Source of the DNA: Pseudomonadota bacterium
Lineage (GTDB): Bacteria > Myxococcota > Myxococcia > Myxococcales > Myxococcaceae
Direction of reading: 5' to 3'
DNA length: 64,000 bases
Assembly: GCA_023423535.1 (NCBI GenBank)
Contig: JAFAFL010000109.1
Coordinates: forward strand, 175,579-239,578
The stretch's first letter is position 1. Each line of letters begins with the position of its first letter. The notes beneath the pieces are model-generated. The model was not told where the DNA came from. It did not search any database and was given only the letters and a program-made list of their open reading frames with translations. Made by a program: the position numbers and the translations under genes. Below, in pieces: positions 35,518 through 43,818 of the stretch.

Positions 35518-36070
35518 CGCGGGCCGTCTTCGCGGCCAGCAGCGCGCCCGCGAACGCACCGAGAACGTCGGCGACGAGATCGGCGATCGTGTCGCTGATG
35601 TCCATGCTCGGGGGCGGCGAGAGGAACCGGTCCACGAGGAACTCGTAGACCTCCCAGCAGATGCCGGTCAGCGCGCCCACGCCGACGAGGAGCAGGGTGA
35701 GGATGGCCGGATGGTCCCGAAGCACTTCGCGCGTGCGCGGCATCAGCGCGGGCAGCACCGCCACCAGGCCCGCCGTCGTCAGCAGGTGCGCGCCCTGGTC
35801 GTAGAACGCGATCCGGTCCATGAGGCCGCCGCCCCAGCCCATCCCGTTGACGAAGATGCCGAGCACCAGCAGCGCCCGCGGAGGCCCGCGGAGCAGCGGA
35901 CCGCCGTCTCGCCGCAGCACGCAGACGAGGAGCGCGAGCAGCCCGAAGAGTCCGAAGTAGGTCGCCCCCGCCCGATGCCGGGCAAGGAGCGAGGCGATGA
36001 AGCACGCGCCGAGGACGGCGGTCAGAAACCACGCGCCGAGCCCCCAGCCGGTCGTCACTCGCCGTCGCAT
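35450..36070 (-). CDS. Membrane protein of VanZ/DUF2238-like type
   Basis: 206 residues, starting MRRRVTTGWGLGAWFLTAV. About six hydrophobic segments; the region YDQGAHLLTTAGLV resembles the DUF2238-type membrane family, with Trp-Glu in the later segment ICWEVYEFLVDRF. The C-terminal basic tail is encoded in the stretch that overlaps the 3' end of the helicase gene on the other strand. Function unknown. Confidence 0.78.
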   Translation of the reverse strand: MRRRVTTGWGLGAWFLTAVLGACFIASLLARHRAGATYFGLFGLLALLVCVLRRDGGPLLRGPPRALLVLGIFVNGMGWGGGLMDRIAFYDQGAHLLTTAGLVAVLPALMPRTREVLRDHPAILTLLLVGVGALTGICWEVYEFLVDRFLSPPPSMDISDTIADLVADVLGAFAGALLAAKTARATSPPAGSTRRWWRAPAGGSRA

Positions 36071-36130
36071 GCCGCGCCGCAGAAGGTGGGCGCGGTGCGG
36101 AGGGAGTGCGACCTGCCCTCGGGGGCGGCG

Positions 36131-37123
36131 TTACTGCGCGGGCGCGAGGCCGTAGAGCGCCTGTGCCTCGGGCGTGAGCTCGCGCGCGGGGACCGTGTTC
36201 TTCACCGGCCGCAGCGAACGGAAGTACGCGACGAGCGCGTCGAGATCCTCGTCCGTCATGCCGGCGAAGTGGGGGACGAAGAGGAGCATCGGCGGGGTCA
36301 TCACCGCGCCGTCGAAGCGCATGCCGGTGCGCAGCGCGTTCTTGAACTGCTCGTCGGTCACCTTGCCGATGCCCGTCTCCGCATCCGGCGTGAGGTTCGG
36401 CGCCCAGACCCTGCCGATGCCGGGCAGGTCGAGCGACGTCTTGCCACCGCCCATGAACTCCGGATGGTCCGGCGCCAGCGCGCCGCGGTTCGTCATCGCG
36501 TGGCAGGCAGAGCAGTGGCCCGCGTTCGCGAGGTACTCGCCGTAGGCGACGCGGTCCGAGCGATCCGGCTCCGGCACGCTCTTCACCGGCTCGTGGTGCG
36601 CGACGCCCATGCCGATCGCGAGCTTCATCGGGAGCGGATAGCGGTGCTCCTGCGCAGGACGCGGCTGCGGCTTCGGCTCCACCGTGCGGAGGTAGGCGAC
36701 GATCGCGCGAACGTCCTCGTCGGAGAGGAAGCGGTAGTGACCGAACGGCATCAGCGGGCTCATCAGGGAGCCGTCGCGCTTGATGCCGTCGCGGAGGCCT
36801 CGCACGAGCTCGTCGTCCGTCCACGCCCCGATCCCCGTCTCGTGCGGCGTGATGTTCGGGATGAAGACCGCGACCTTGCCGTCCACCAGCATGTTCCCGC
36901 CCGCGAACTGCCCGTCCGGCAGCCGCGCCTTCGCGAGGTCACCTTCCTCGAACGCGTCGTGACAGGCGCCGCACGCCGCCACGTGGTTCACGAGGTAGCC
37001 GCCGCGCTCCACCCGCGCGTCGGTGCGCTCGATGGCGCCGTCGGTGGTGGGACGGATGTACTTGCCGGTGCAGCTGAAGAGGAACACCGCGGCCAGCGCG
37101 GTGGCGAAGTGACGGGTGCGCAT
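36131..37123 (-). CDS. Di-heme cytochrome c lipoprotein
   Basis: 330 residues from ATG 37123. The signal peptide ends FLFSC (Cys18), so probably a lipid-anchored periplasmic or surface protein. Two CxxCH heme sites: CGACH (Cys51, Cys54, His55) and CSACH (Cys204, Cys207, His208), each in a domain ending DEDVRAIVAYLRT or DEDLDALVAYFRS, i.e. tandem class I cytochrome domains. Met ligands could be in the MSPLMPFGHYRF and MTPPMLLFVPHF blocks. It is likely to carry electrons in an alcohol- or aldehyde-type oxidation chain, but no dehydrogenase is adjacent. Confidence 0.92.
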   Translation of the reverse strand: MRTRHFATALAAVFLFSCTGKYIRPTTDGAIERTDARVERGGYLVNHVAACGACHDAFEEGDLAKARLPDGQFAGGNMLVDGKVAVFIPNITPHETGIGAWTDDELVRGLRDGIKRDGSLMSPLMPFGHYRFLSDEDVRAIVAYLRTVEPKPQPRPAQEHRYPLPMKLAIGMGVAHHEPVKSVPEPDRSDRVAYGEYLANAGHCSACHAMTNRGALAPDHPEFMGGGKTSLDLPGIGRVWAPNLTPDAETGIGKVTDEQFKNALRTGMRFDGAVMTPPMLLFVPHFAGMTDEDLDALVAYFRSLRPVKNTVPARELTPEAQALYGLAPAQ

Positions 37124-37265
37124 GTCGTCGCGCCTACCACAAGTCGGGAGGGGGGAGTCGTCCCGCCCCGCCGCCGTGAGGTGCGGGAGCGACGGGAAGA
37201 GGTGCGGGAGCGACGGAGCAGTCGCCCGGTTCAGTCAGAGGGGGCACTCGCTCGGGACAAGTCCA

Positions 37266-38897
37266 CTATCGCCGAGGGGCCTCACGAGCCGGCTTGCCGC
37301 GATCCGCGGGGCGGGCGGGAGAGGGCGCTGCCTGTGGCTTCGGCTCCGGTGAACGAGGCGGCTCCGTGCGAGCGGGTGGCTGTGCCGGTGCTGGGCGCGG
37401 CGCAGGTGGCGCAGGTGGTGGCTCGAAGCGAGGAGCCGGGCGCGGAGGCTCGACGCGCGGCGCGGGCTGCGGCGGCTCGAAGCGCGGAGCCGTCCGTGGA
37501 GGCTCGACGCGCGGTGCGGGCTGTGGAGGCTCAACACGCGGCGCAGGCTGCGGCGGCTCGATGCGCGGCGCGGGCTGCGGCGGCTCGACGCGCGGTGTGG
37601 GCTGCGGCGGCTCGACGCGCGGACTCGGCTGTTCCGGCCCGATGCGCGGTGTCGGCTGCTCAGGCTCGATGCGCGGCGCGGGCTGTTGAGGCTCGATGCG
37701 CGGCGCGGGCTGCTGCGGCTCGATTCGCGGACTCGGTTGCTCCGGCGCGACGCGCGGCGCGGGTTGCGGCGGCTCGACGCGCGGACTCGGCTGTTCCGGC
37801 CCGATGCGCGGTGTCGGCTGCTGCGGTTCAATGCGCGGCGACGGCTGTTCCGGTCCGATGCGCGGACTCGGCTGCTCCGGTCCGATTCGCGGACTCGGCT
37901 GCTCCGGCCCGATGCGCGGAGTCGGCTGCTCCGGTCCGATGCGCGGCGCGGGCTGTTCCGGCCCGACGCGCGGCGCGGGCGGCGGCGGTTCGATGCGCGG
38001 CGCGGGCTGCTCCGGTCCGATGCGCGGCGCGGGCTGCTGCGGTTCGACGCGCGGCCCCGGCAACTCCCGCTCGATCCTCCCGCCCGGCGGCGGCAGCTCC
38101 CTCTCCGGCCGAAGATTCCCTCCCGGCGGCGCCGGCGGCCGCTCATCGGGCTCGGGGATTCGAACGCGAGCACCGGGCGGCAGGCGATCCGGCTCGGGCG
38201 AGATCTGCGCTCGGGTGATCGGCACCGGCCGCACGACGATGTTCGTCTCCGCCTGCACGCGATCCGGCGGTGGACCCACCGGCCACCGCACGCCTTCGTC
38301 TCCAGGCGCGGGTCTCGGCGGTACCGGCTGGGTGCGCTCGACGGGCGAGGCCTCGTGTGGCGGCACGCGATGCCGATGGTGTCTTCCGTACGGGAAGTGA
38401 TCGACGTGGACGAAGTACCAGTACGGCCGGTAGTGCCCGACGACGAGCCCGATGTCGTGAGGCGGCAGCGGCGTCCAGCCGACGAGCCCCGACCCGTAGC
38501 GCCAATCCACCCACGCCGGCCCCCACACGCTGCCCGGCACCCAGGCCCACCCGAGCCGCGGATGGAAGAACCAGCGCCCGTAGTGGAAGACGATCGGGCC
38601 GAAGGGCCAGTCGCTCTGGAAGAACCAGCCGTACCGCGAATACTCCCAGCGCCCGCCGCTCGAGTACGGCACGAAGCCCGGCCCCACGGTCTGCGGCCAG
38701 GGGCGCCACACGCGGCCGTAGCCGTCGAGGAAGGTCCACTCCCCATACGGCGCGAGCGAGTCGTACCAGGTGCTCACCACCGGTGGCGGCGGCGCGGGTG
38801 GCGGCTCCGGCGACGAATCGACTCGGTGCACGCAGCCGCTCACGACTGCCAGCGCGAGGGAGAGGGGAAGAAGGGCTCGCCGCAGGCTGTGGGACAT
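37266..38897 (-). CDS. DUF6600-type lipoprotein with long Pro-rich nonapeptide repeat tail
   Basis: 543 residues from ATG 38897. Lipoprotein signal ends VVSGC (Cys22). Residues 44-180 are rich in Trp, Tyr, Gly and His and show the DUF6600 pattern (YGEWTFLDGYG, GWFFQSDWPFGP, GWAWVPGSVWGPAWV, VGWTPLPPHD). Residues 200-281 are Pro-rich. Residues 282 to about 497 are 24 copies of the nine-residue unit P-R-[IVF]-x-P-x-x-P-x. The C-terminus is again Pro/Ala/Arg-rich. A surface-exposed, extended polyproline tail is expected; function unknown. Confidence 0.85.
   Translation of the reverse strand: MSHSLRRALLPLSLALAVVSGCVHRVDSSPEPPPAPPPPVVSTWYDSLAPYGEWTFLDGYGRVWRPWPQTVGPGFVPYSSGGRWEYSRYGWFFQSDWPFGPIVFHYGRWFFHPRLGWAWVPGSVWGPAWVDWRYGSGLVGWTPLPPHDIGLVVGHYRPYWYFVHVDHFPYGRHHRHRVPPHEASPVERTQPVPPRPAPGDEGVRWPVGPPPDRVQAETNIVVRPVPITRAQISPEPDRLPPGARVRIPEPDERPPAPPGGNLRPERELPPPGGRIERELPGPRVEPQQPAPRIGPEQPAPRIEPPPPAPRVGPEQPAPRIGPEQPTPRIGPEQPSPRIGPEQPSPRIGPEQPSPRIEPQQPTPRIGPEQPSPRVEPPQPAPRVAPEQPSPRIEPQQPAPRIEPQQPAPRIEPEQPTPRIGPEQPSPRVEPPQPTPRVEPPQPAPRIEPPQPAPRVEPPQPAPRVEPPRTAPRFEPPQPAPRVEPPRPAPRFEPPPAPPAPRPAPAQPPARTEPPRSPEPKPQAAPSPARPADRGKPAREAPRR
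37407..38054. repeat. 27-bp coding minisatellite, about 24 tandem copies
   Basis: The Pro-rich tail of the DUF6600-type lipoprotein is encoded by a tandem array of 27-bp units with no interspersed spacers. Units differ by substitutions, most affecting the codons at positions 3, 4 and 6 of the nonapeptide, with identical or nearly identical adjacent copies around PRIGPEQPS. Frame is kept throughout. Copy number was counted by eye. Confidence 0.92.
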
Positions 38898-39070
38898 GAC
38901 GCCTTCAAGTTGCTCACCGCTCCTTCGCCGCGGCTGGTGCCTCCCACCGTGAGCAGCCCGCGCGTCGAGACCCCGCCGGTTCGCTCGTGCTCAACAGACG
39001 GGCAGGAAACTTCTCGTTGCCCTGAGTCGGCATGCGGTACGGCGGAGGTCCACTCCATCAAGGAACCTTC

Positions 39071-40480
39071 GTGACGCGCATCTTGCTCGTTTCCTCCTTC
39101 GTCCTGATCGGCCTCTCGGTCACCGCGTGTCCCAGCTCGACCGAACCCTTGCCGCCCGAGTGCGACGCCGCCCAGAGCCGCTGCGACGGCACCTGCATCG
39201 ACACGCAGCAGAACCGCGATCACTGCGGTGCGTGCGGCAACGCCTGCGGCGACTCCGAGTCCTGCGTGGACGGCGCCTGCGTGCTCTCCTGCCGCGGCAC
39301 CCAGACGCGCTGCGGCGAGGGCAGTGCGGCCTTCTGCGCGAGCCTCGATCGGGATCGCGAGAACTGCGGCGCGTGTGGCAACGGCTGCGCGGGCGGTCAG
39401 GTCTGCTCGAACGGCGTCTGCACCCTGTCGTGTGCGGAGTCCCTCACGCTCTGCACCGGCGCGGGCGGCGACGAGTGCGCGAACACGCAGACGGACAACG
39501 CGAACTGCGGCGCGTGCGGCGTGACCTGTGCGGCGGGGTCGGTGTGCTCGAACGGGGCCTGCGCGCTGACCTGCGCGAGCGGCCTGACCACCTGCGGCAC
39601 CGGCGCCGGCGCCTTCTGCGCGAACACGCAGACGGACAACGCGAACTGCGGCGCGTGCGGAAACCTCTGCCCGGCCGGGCGCGTCTGCTCCAACGGCGCC
39701 TGCGAGGTGAGCTGCGCGGCGGGCCTGACGACCTGCGGTGGTGACGGGGCGGCGTACTGCGCGAACACCGAGAGCGACAACGCGAACTGCGGTGGCTGCG
39801 GCAACGTCTGCGGGGCGGGGACGGCCTGCGTCGAGGGCGGCTGCCGGGTGACCTGTGCGCCGGAGCTCGAGCGCTGCGTCGATGCAGCGGGTGATGCGTC
39901 CTGCGTCGATACCTCGACCCGTCCGGATCACTGCGGCGGCTGCGGCCAGGCCTGTGGCGCGGGCGAGGTCTGCAACGCCGGCGTCTGCGCGGCGCTCTGC
40001 GGCACGGGCCTCACCACCTGCGTGGGCGCCTCCGGTGGCGCGGGCTACTGCGCCGAGGTGGCCACGAGCCGCACCGACTGCGGCACCTGCGGCACGGCCT
40101 GCAGTGGCCAGGAGGATTGCGAGCAGGGCCGCTGTGAGCCGTGCGTGCCCACCGTGCTCTCCGCCTTCGGTCCTCCGCCGAGCGTTCCGGCGGGGAACTC
40201 CGGCCAGTGCTACGCCGGCCCGAACGACTTCGCCTCCGCGCCCTGTCCGGTCGTGCAGTGCGGTGGGCTGCGCTACTGGGCGTTCAGTTATAGCGACAAC
40301 CGCTTTTCCTCCCTCCTCGCCGGCTTCGACGCGAACGGCACCCTCGTGAAGAGCGAGGAGGTCCAGGGCGCCCGCTACCTCTGGAACATGACGGCCGACG
40401 CCTCGGCGCAGACCGTGACCCTCTTCGGGCAGGGCACGCAGGAGGCCACGGTCCCCTTCAGCTTCTTCCAGTCGCCTTGA
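39071..40480 (+). CDS. Stig1-like Cys-repeat lipoprotein
   Basis: 469 residues from GTG 39071, preceded by AAGGAA at 39060-39065; the earlier ATG at 39032 has no such site. The signal ends SVTAC (lipid-anchored Cys). Residues 30-360 contain about eight Cys-rich repeats of roughly 40-45 residues, each with N-C-G-A/G-C-G-x-x-C-x-x-G-x-x-C-x-x-G-x-C and a following L-T-x-C-G. This resembles the Stig1 repeat pattern. The Cys-poor C-terminal 110 residues are beta-rich. Function unknown; a surface protein is inferred. Confidence 0.88.
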   Translation: MTRILLVSSFVLIGLSVTACPSSTEPLPPECDAAQSRCDGTCIDTQQNRDHCGACGNACGDSESCVDGACVLSCRGTQTRCGEGSAAFCASLDRDRENCGACGNGCAGGQVCSNGVCTLSCAESLTLCTGAGGDECANTQTDNANCGACGVTCAAGSVCSNGACALTCASGLTTCGTGAGAFCANTQTDNANCGACGNLCPAGRVCSNGACEVSCAAGLTTCGGDGAAYCANTESDNANCGGCGNVCGAGTACVEGGCRVTCAPELERCVDAAGDASCVDTSTRPDHCGGCGQACGAGEVCNAGVCAALCGTGLTTCVGASGGAGYCAEVATSRTDCGTCGTACSGQEDCEQGRCEPCVPTVLSAFGPPPSVPAGNSGQCYAGPNDFASAPCPVVQCGGLRYWAFSYSDNRFSSLLAGFDANGTLVKSEEVQGARYLWNMTADASAQTVTLFGQGTQEATVPFSFFQSP

Positions 40481-40501
40481 CGGCCGCGCCTTGATGCAGC
40501 T

Positions 40502-40539
40502 CGGGGCCGGACCGGCACTCACTCGCCGGCCCGGCCCCG
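40502..40539. terminator. Bidirectional GC hairpin between convergent genes
   Basis: A near-perfect 15-bp stem, CGGGGCCGGACCGGC (40502-40516) with GCCGGCCCGGCCCCG (40525-40539), with one A/C mismatch and an 8-base loop, lies between the Stig1-like gene and the convergent RTX-type gene. No T-tract on either side, so it would act as a strong pause/insulator or together with Rho. Confidence 0.7.
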
Positions 40540-40557
40540 CTCGCACGTCATCCGGCG

Positions 40558-41772
40558 CTACTGCTTCGTGAACTTGTAGGTGGAGCTCATGTCCGCGTTC
40601 GGCGTGTCGGCGTTCGTCACGTCGAGCGAGGTGATGCCGTACTTCGACAGCTCGACGAGCTCACCGTCCTGGGTGATGCCGTCGCCGTTGCGGTCCTCCC
40701 AGATCTGCAGGCCCTTCAGCTCGTCGCCGCGAACGATGCCGTCGCGGTCGGTGTCGAAGTGCCGCGCGAGCTTCTGGTAGCCGTTCTGGTACTGCTTCTT
40801 CCCGTCCACGTCGAACTCGCCGAAGAGCTCCTTGCCGGAGGTGATCTTCCCGTCCTTGTCGGTGTCCCAGACGAGCAGCCCGTCGCCCTTGCCGCCCTCC
40901 CAGGCCTTCATCCACTCGTTCTGGTTGCGGTTGTCCCAGTGGTACATGAGCCGCTCGGCGCCCTTCTTCGGCTTCGCGCTCTTCAGCTCGCCCACGAGCC
41001 TGCCCTCCGGGCTCCAGAACTCGGCGCGCTGGCCGGACTTCAGCCCGTAGGTGTCCGCGCTCTTGCCGCTGTTCGAGGCCGGCTTCTGCGACACGAGCGT
41101 CCCGTTCGCGTCGAACACCTTCATCACCGTGCCCTTGGGCAGCTTCGGCGCGCCCTTGCCGGGACGGCGCATCACGCTGTTGAACCCCCACTGCCTGTCG
41201 TCCGGCGCGAGGTCGAAGCCCTCGAGGATCTTCCCCTCCATCTTCCCGTTGCCGGTGATGTTGCTCCCGCCGATGTCCGCCTTCCCGTTGCCGTTGAGGT
41301 CGAGCACCACAGGCGAGCGCTGCTGGATCTTCCCGCCGCTCTTCCGGTCGAAGAACACGTCCCACATCTGACCGGTGGCCTCGCCCGTCGAGCTGTCGCT
41401 CCAGTCGGAGCTCGAGCCGTCCGACAGCGAGGGCGACTGCGGCCCGGTGCCTGTTCCGTCATCGAGCGACGGATCGGCCTCCGCCTTCGTGTTCGAGCCC
41501 GCGCCGCCCGCGCCGCCGGTGAGCGCCGAGAGAAGCTGCATCACGAACTGGAGGATCGTCTGCACCAGCTGCGCGAGGCCGGTGATCCCGCTCTGGCTCG
41601 AGGCCGTCGCGGTCGCGGTGTTCGGCTGCTGCGTCGTCGAGGCCGCGCGCTTCGCCGCGAGGGTCTGCTCGAGTCCCGGCGGTGCCTTGCCTCCCGTCGC
41701 GCGCGCCTGCGCGTGCTTCTGGAAGGTGTGGATGTTCACGAGGCTCGAGGGCGTGCGCTGGATGGTGGCCAT
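40558..41772 (-). CDS. RTX-exoprotein-type calcium-module protein without signal peptide
   Basis: 404 residues from ATG 41772. The N-terminus (MATIQRTPSSLVNIH) is not a Sec signal. Residues 40-130 are Ala/Ser/Gly/Thr-rich with one amphipathic helix. From residue 155 it follows the pattern known from RTX-type secreted proteins: PVVLDLNGNGKADIGG, DTDKDGKITSGKELFG (Asp303 on), DTDRDGIVRGDE (Asp340 on), IWEDRNGDGITQDGELVEL (Asp360 on), giving at least three EF-hand-like DxDxDG loops. Secretion route, if any, is unknown. Confidence 0.85.
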   Translation of the reverse strand: MATIQRTPSSLVNIHTFQKHAQARATGGKAPPGLEQTLAAKRAASTTQQPNTATATASSQSGITGLAQLVQTILQFVMQLLSALTGGAGGAGSNTKAEADPSLDDGTGTGPQSPSLSDGSSSDWSDSSTGEATGQMWDVFFDRKSGGKIQQRSPVVLDLNGNGKADIGGSNITGNGKMEGKILEGFDLAPDDRQWGFNSVMRRPGKGAPKLPKGTVMKVFDANGTLVSQKPASNSGKSADTYGLKSGQRAEFWSPEGRLVGELKSAKPKKGAERLMYHWDNRNQNEWMKAWEGGKGDGLLVWDTDKDGKITSGKELFGEFDVDGKKQYQNGYQKLARHFDTDRDGIVRGDELKGLQIWEDRNGDGITQDGELVELSKYGITSLDVTNADTPNADMSSTYKFTKQ

Positions 41773-41954
41773 GGTGGGGGCTCCGGTCGGATTCAGGAAG
41801 CGATGCCGCGGTCCATTTCAGGAAGCGGACCAGCCCCAGCCCGCGCGTGAATCCGGGGACTTGCACCCTCCGCGGGCGCGGTCGCTGGGCTTCGTGTCCA
41901 GGCCGCGCTGAACTCGAAGTCCAGTGAGGGGCCATGGCCGTACACTGCGGCGCC

Positions 41955-42950
41955 ATGCGCTTCGCGATCGGCACCCTGCTCCTCGCCGCGGCGGCGTCCG
42001 CCTGCACGAAGCGCGCGGCCCTCCCACCGCCTTCGACGGACGCCTCCGCCGCCATCGAGCGCGCGCTCGCGGCGATCACCCCTTCCCGGTTGGAAGCGGA
42101 CGTCCGTGCACTGCCCGGGCCGCGCCACGCCGAGACCTCGCGCGAGGCGCTGCTCGCCGCGGCCACGTACATCTCGGGAGAGTTCGCAGCGAACGGCCTG
42201 CAGGTGCGCGAGAGGCGGGTGACGCACGGGTGGGCGACCGCGCCGGTGGTCATCGGCCGCAGTGGCCCGAGCACGGGCCCGGCCCGCGTGCTCGTCGTGG
42301 CGCACTACGACACGGTGGAGGGCACGCCGGGCGCGGACGACAACTCCAGCGGGGTGGCGGGGCTGCTGGCGGTCGCGCGCGCGTTGAAAGAGGCGCCGCC
42401 CGAGGTGCCGGTGGAATTGCTCGCGGTTCCCTTCGAAGAGCAGGGCATGCACGGCAGCCGCGCCTACGCGGACTCGCTCGATGCCGAGGCGCGAGCGGCC
42501 CTCCGCGGAGTCTTCGTGCTGGAGATGATCGGCTACGTGGACAGGGCGCCGAAGACGCAGCGCTATCCGCGAGGCCTCGGCTTGCTCTTCCCCGGCCGGC
42601 GCTTTCCCGACACCGCCGACTTCATCGCCGCGTTCGGGGAGCGGGCGCGTCCGCAGCCCGTGGAGGCGCTCGAGGCCGCCCGCGCCTTCGTCCCCGAGCT
42701 CCGCGTGGAGACGCTGCTGCTGCCCGGCCCGGTGGCGAAGATGGCGGACATGCGCCGCAGCGATCACGCGCCGTTCTGGGACCTCGAGCTGCCGGCGGCC
42801 TTCGTCGGCGACACCGCGAACTTCCGCTCGCCGCACTACCACCGGACGTCGGATACGCCGGAGACGCTCGACTACACCTTCGCCGCGCGGACCGCGAAGT
42901 GGGTGACCGCGGCGGTGCTGCTGCTCGCCCGGGACGACGCCGGCGAGTGA
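41955..42950 (+). CDS. M28-family Zn aminopeptidase, lipoprotein
   Basis: 331 residues from ATG 41955; a slightly longer ATG start at 41934 has GAGGGG too close to it. Signal ends AASAC, so lipid-anchored. The M28 di-zinc ligands are in order: VVAHYDTVEGTPG (His, with catalytic Asp), GADDNSSGVA (bridging Asp), PFEEQGMHGS (catalytic Glu and zinc Glu) and HYHRTSDTPETL (His ligand). A peptidase of the cell envelope or exterior is expected. Followed by a perfect hairpin. Confidence 0.92.
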   Translation: MRFAIGTLLLAAAASACTKRAALPPPSTDASAAIERALAAITPSRLEADVRALPGPRHAETSREALLAAATYISGEFAANGLQVRERRVTHGWATAPVVIGRSGPSTGPARVLVVAHYDTVEGTPGADDNSSGVAGLLAVARALKEAPPEVPVELLAVPFEEQGMHGSRAYADSLDAEARAALRGVFVLEMIGYVDRAPKTQRYPRGLGLLFPGRRFPDTADFIAAFGERARPQPVEALEAARAFVPELRVETLLLPGPVAKMADMRRSDHAPFWDLELPAAFVGDTANFRSPHYHRTSDTPETLDYTFAARTAKWVTAAVLLLARDDAGE

Positions 42951-42954
42951 AGGA

Positions 42955-42990
42955 GGCGCCGGGAGCATGTTCCCCCCCGCTCCCGGCGCC
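42955..42990. terminator. Perfect 12-bp bidirectional hairpin
   Basis: GGCGCCGGGAGC (42955-42966) pairs exactly with GCTCCCGGCGCC (42979-42990), loop 12 bases, in the 59-base gap between the convergent M28 peptidase and eight-cysteine lipoprotein genes. No T-tract. Serves either strand as a strong transcript-end hairpin. Confidence 0.75.
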
Positions 42991-43009
42991 CCCCACGGCT
43001 GCGCGCCGA

Positions 43010-43576
43010 CTACTTGATGACGGCGCCGCCGTTCTCGAGGCACTTCCGCAGCTCGTCGGTCATCGTCCAGCCGCAGATGCCGCGCGCCTGGAGCTCACAG
43101 GCCGCGTTCGCGTAGCAGGCGTACTCCGGGCGCCACTCGCAGGTGGTGGCGACCGGCTGGTTCGCGCAGACCTGACCGGAGCAGCCGGTCACCATGCACG
43201 GGTTCACCGGAACCGGGTCGATCGGCGCGACGATGATCGGACCGGTGCCCGCGTCCGCGAGGCAGGTCGTCAGCTCGGTGTCCATCGTCCAGCCGCACTT
43301 CCCGTCCGCCTGGCGCTCGCAGGTGGCGTCCGCGTAGCAGGCGTACTCGGGCCGCCACTCACAGGTGGTCGCCACCGGCCGATCCGAACAGACCTGCGAC
43401 GAGCAACCCGTCACCACGCACCGGTTCAGCGGCTTGAAGGGCGAGAGCTCCTGCTGCACCTGCGAGGTCTCCGCGGCCGCAGGCGCCTCGCCGCCGTCGG
43501 TCAGGTCCTCCGAGCCGCATGCCGCGAGCATCAGCGCAGCGGGCACGGCGATCATCGTCAGTCGGAATCCAGTCAT
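43010..43576 (-). CDS. Lipoprotein with two tandem eight-cysteine-cluster domains
   Basis: 188 residues from ATG 43576, preceded by GAGAGG. Signal ends LMLAAC. Two near-identical domains of about 55 residues each contain C-x-V-T-G-C-S-x-Q-V-C, T-T-C-E-W-R-P-E-Y-A-C-Y-A, and C-G-W-T-M with a final Cys: exactly eight cysteines per copy, the eight-cysteine-cluster pattern. They are joined by a short Pro/Ile/Val linker. Disulfide-bonded surface protein expected. The unusual structured patch at 43697-43782 lies upstream of it. Confidence 0.88.
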   Translation of the reverse strand: MTGFRLTMIAVPAALMLAACGSEDLTDGGEAPAAAETSQVQQELSPFKPLNRCVVTGCSSQVCSDRPVATTCEWRPEYACYADATCERQADGKCGWTMDTELTTCLADAGTGPIIVAPIDPVPVNPCMVTGCSGQVCANQPVATTCEWRPEYACYANAACELQARGICGWTMTDELRKCLENGGAVIK

Positions 43577-43696
43577 GTCTTGCCTCTCGTTCCAGGGGAG
43601 CGCTCGTGTGACCGAGCTGGGGTGGTCGCGCACGCGGCACCGCGCCGCCTGCGCCGACACAAGCTAGGCCGGCTGCTCACCCGGTTTGAAGCATCT

Positions 43697-43782
43697 CGAA
43701 GACATGGCGATGTCTTCGTGTCTGACCGGAATTTTGGATTTGGCAAAGCTGGGCTTTTGCGCCCGAAGTGCAAAGTCAGACA
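43697..43782. repeat. Two consecutive inverted repeats in an AT-richer patch
   Basis: First: CGAAGACAT (43697-43705) and its exact complement ATGTCTTCG (43710-43718), four-base loop. Second: TGTCTGAC (43719-43726) and GTCAGACA (43775-43782), which enclose a further small hairpin around GGGCTTTTGCGCCC (43751 on). The patch lies about 120 bases upstream of the eight-cysteine lipoprotein gene's start. Could be regulatory structure, a small RNA, or a miniature element remnant. Confidence 0.7.
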
Positions 43783-43818
43783 TGGAATCCGGGGATGGCG
43801 CGTTGCCTTGCGCGCGCG

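Noticed and set aside
37407..38054. Possible CRISPR array
   Set aside because: Units are contiguous 27-bp coding repeats with no spacers and stay in frame in a lipoprotein; no cas genes nearby.
35711..38218. 835-codon plus-strand open frame across the cytochrome and DUF6600 genes, with Ala/Arg repeats
   Set aside because: Repeats mirror the 27-bp minisatellite of the real minus-strand lipoprotein; no independent motif.
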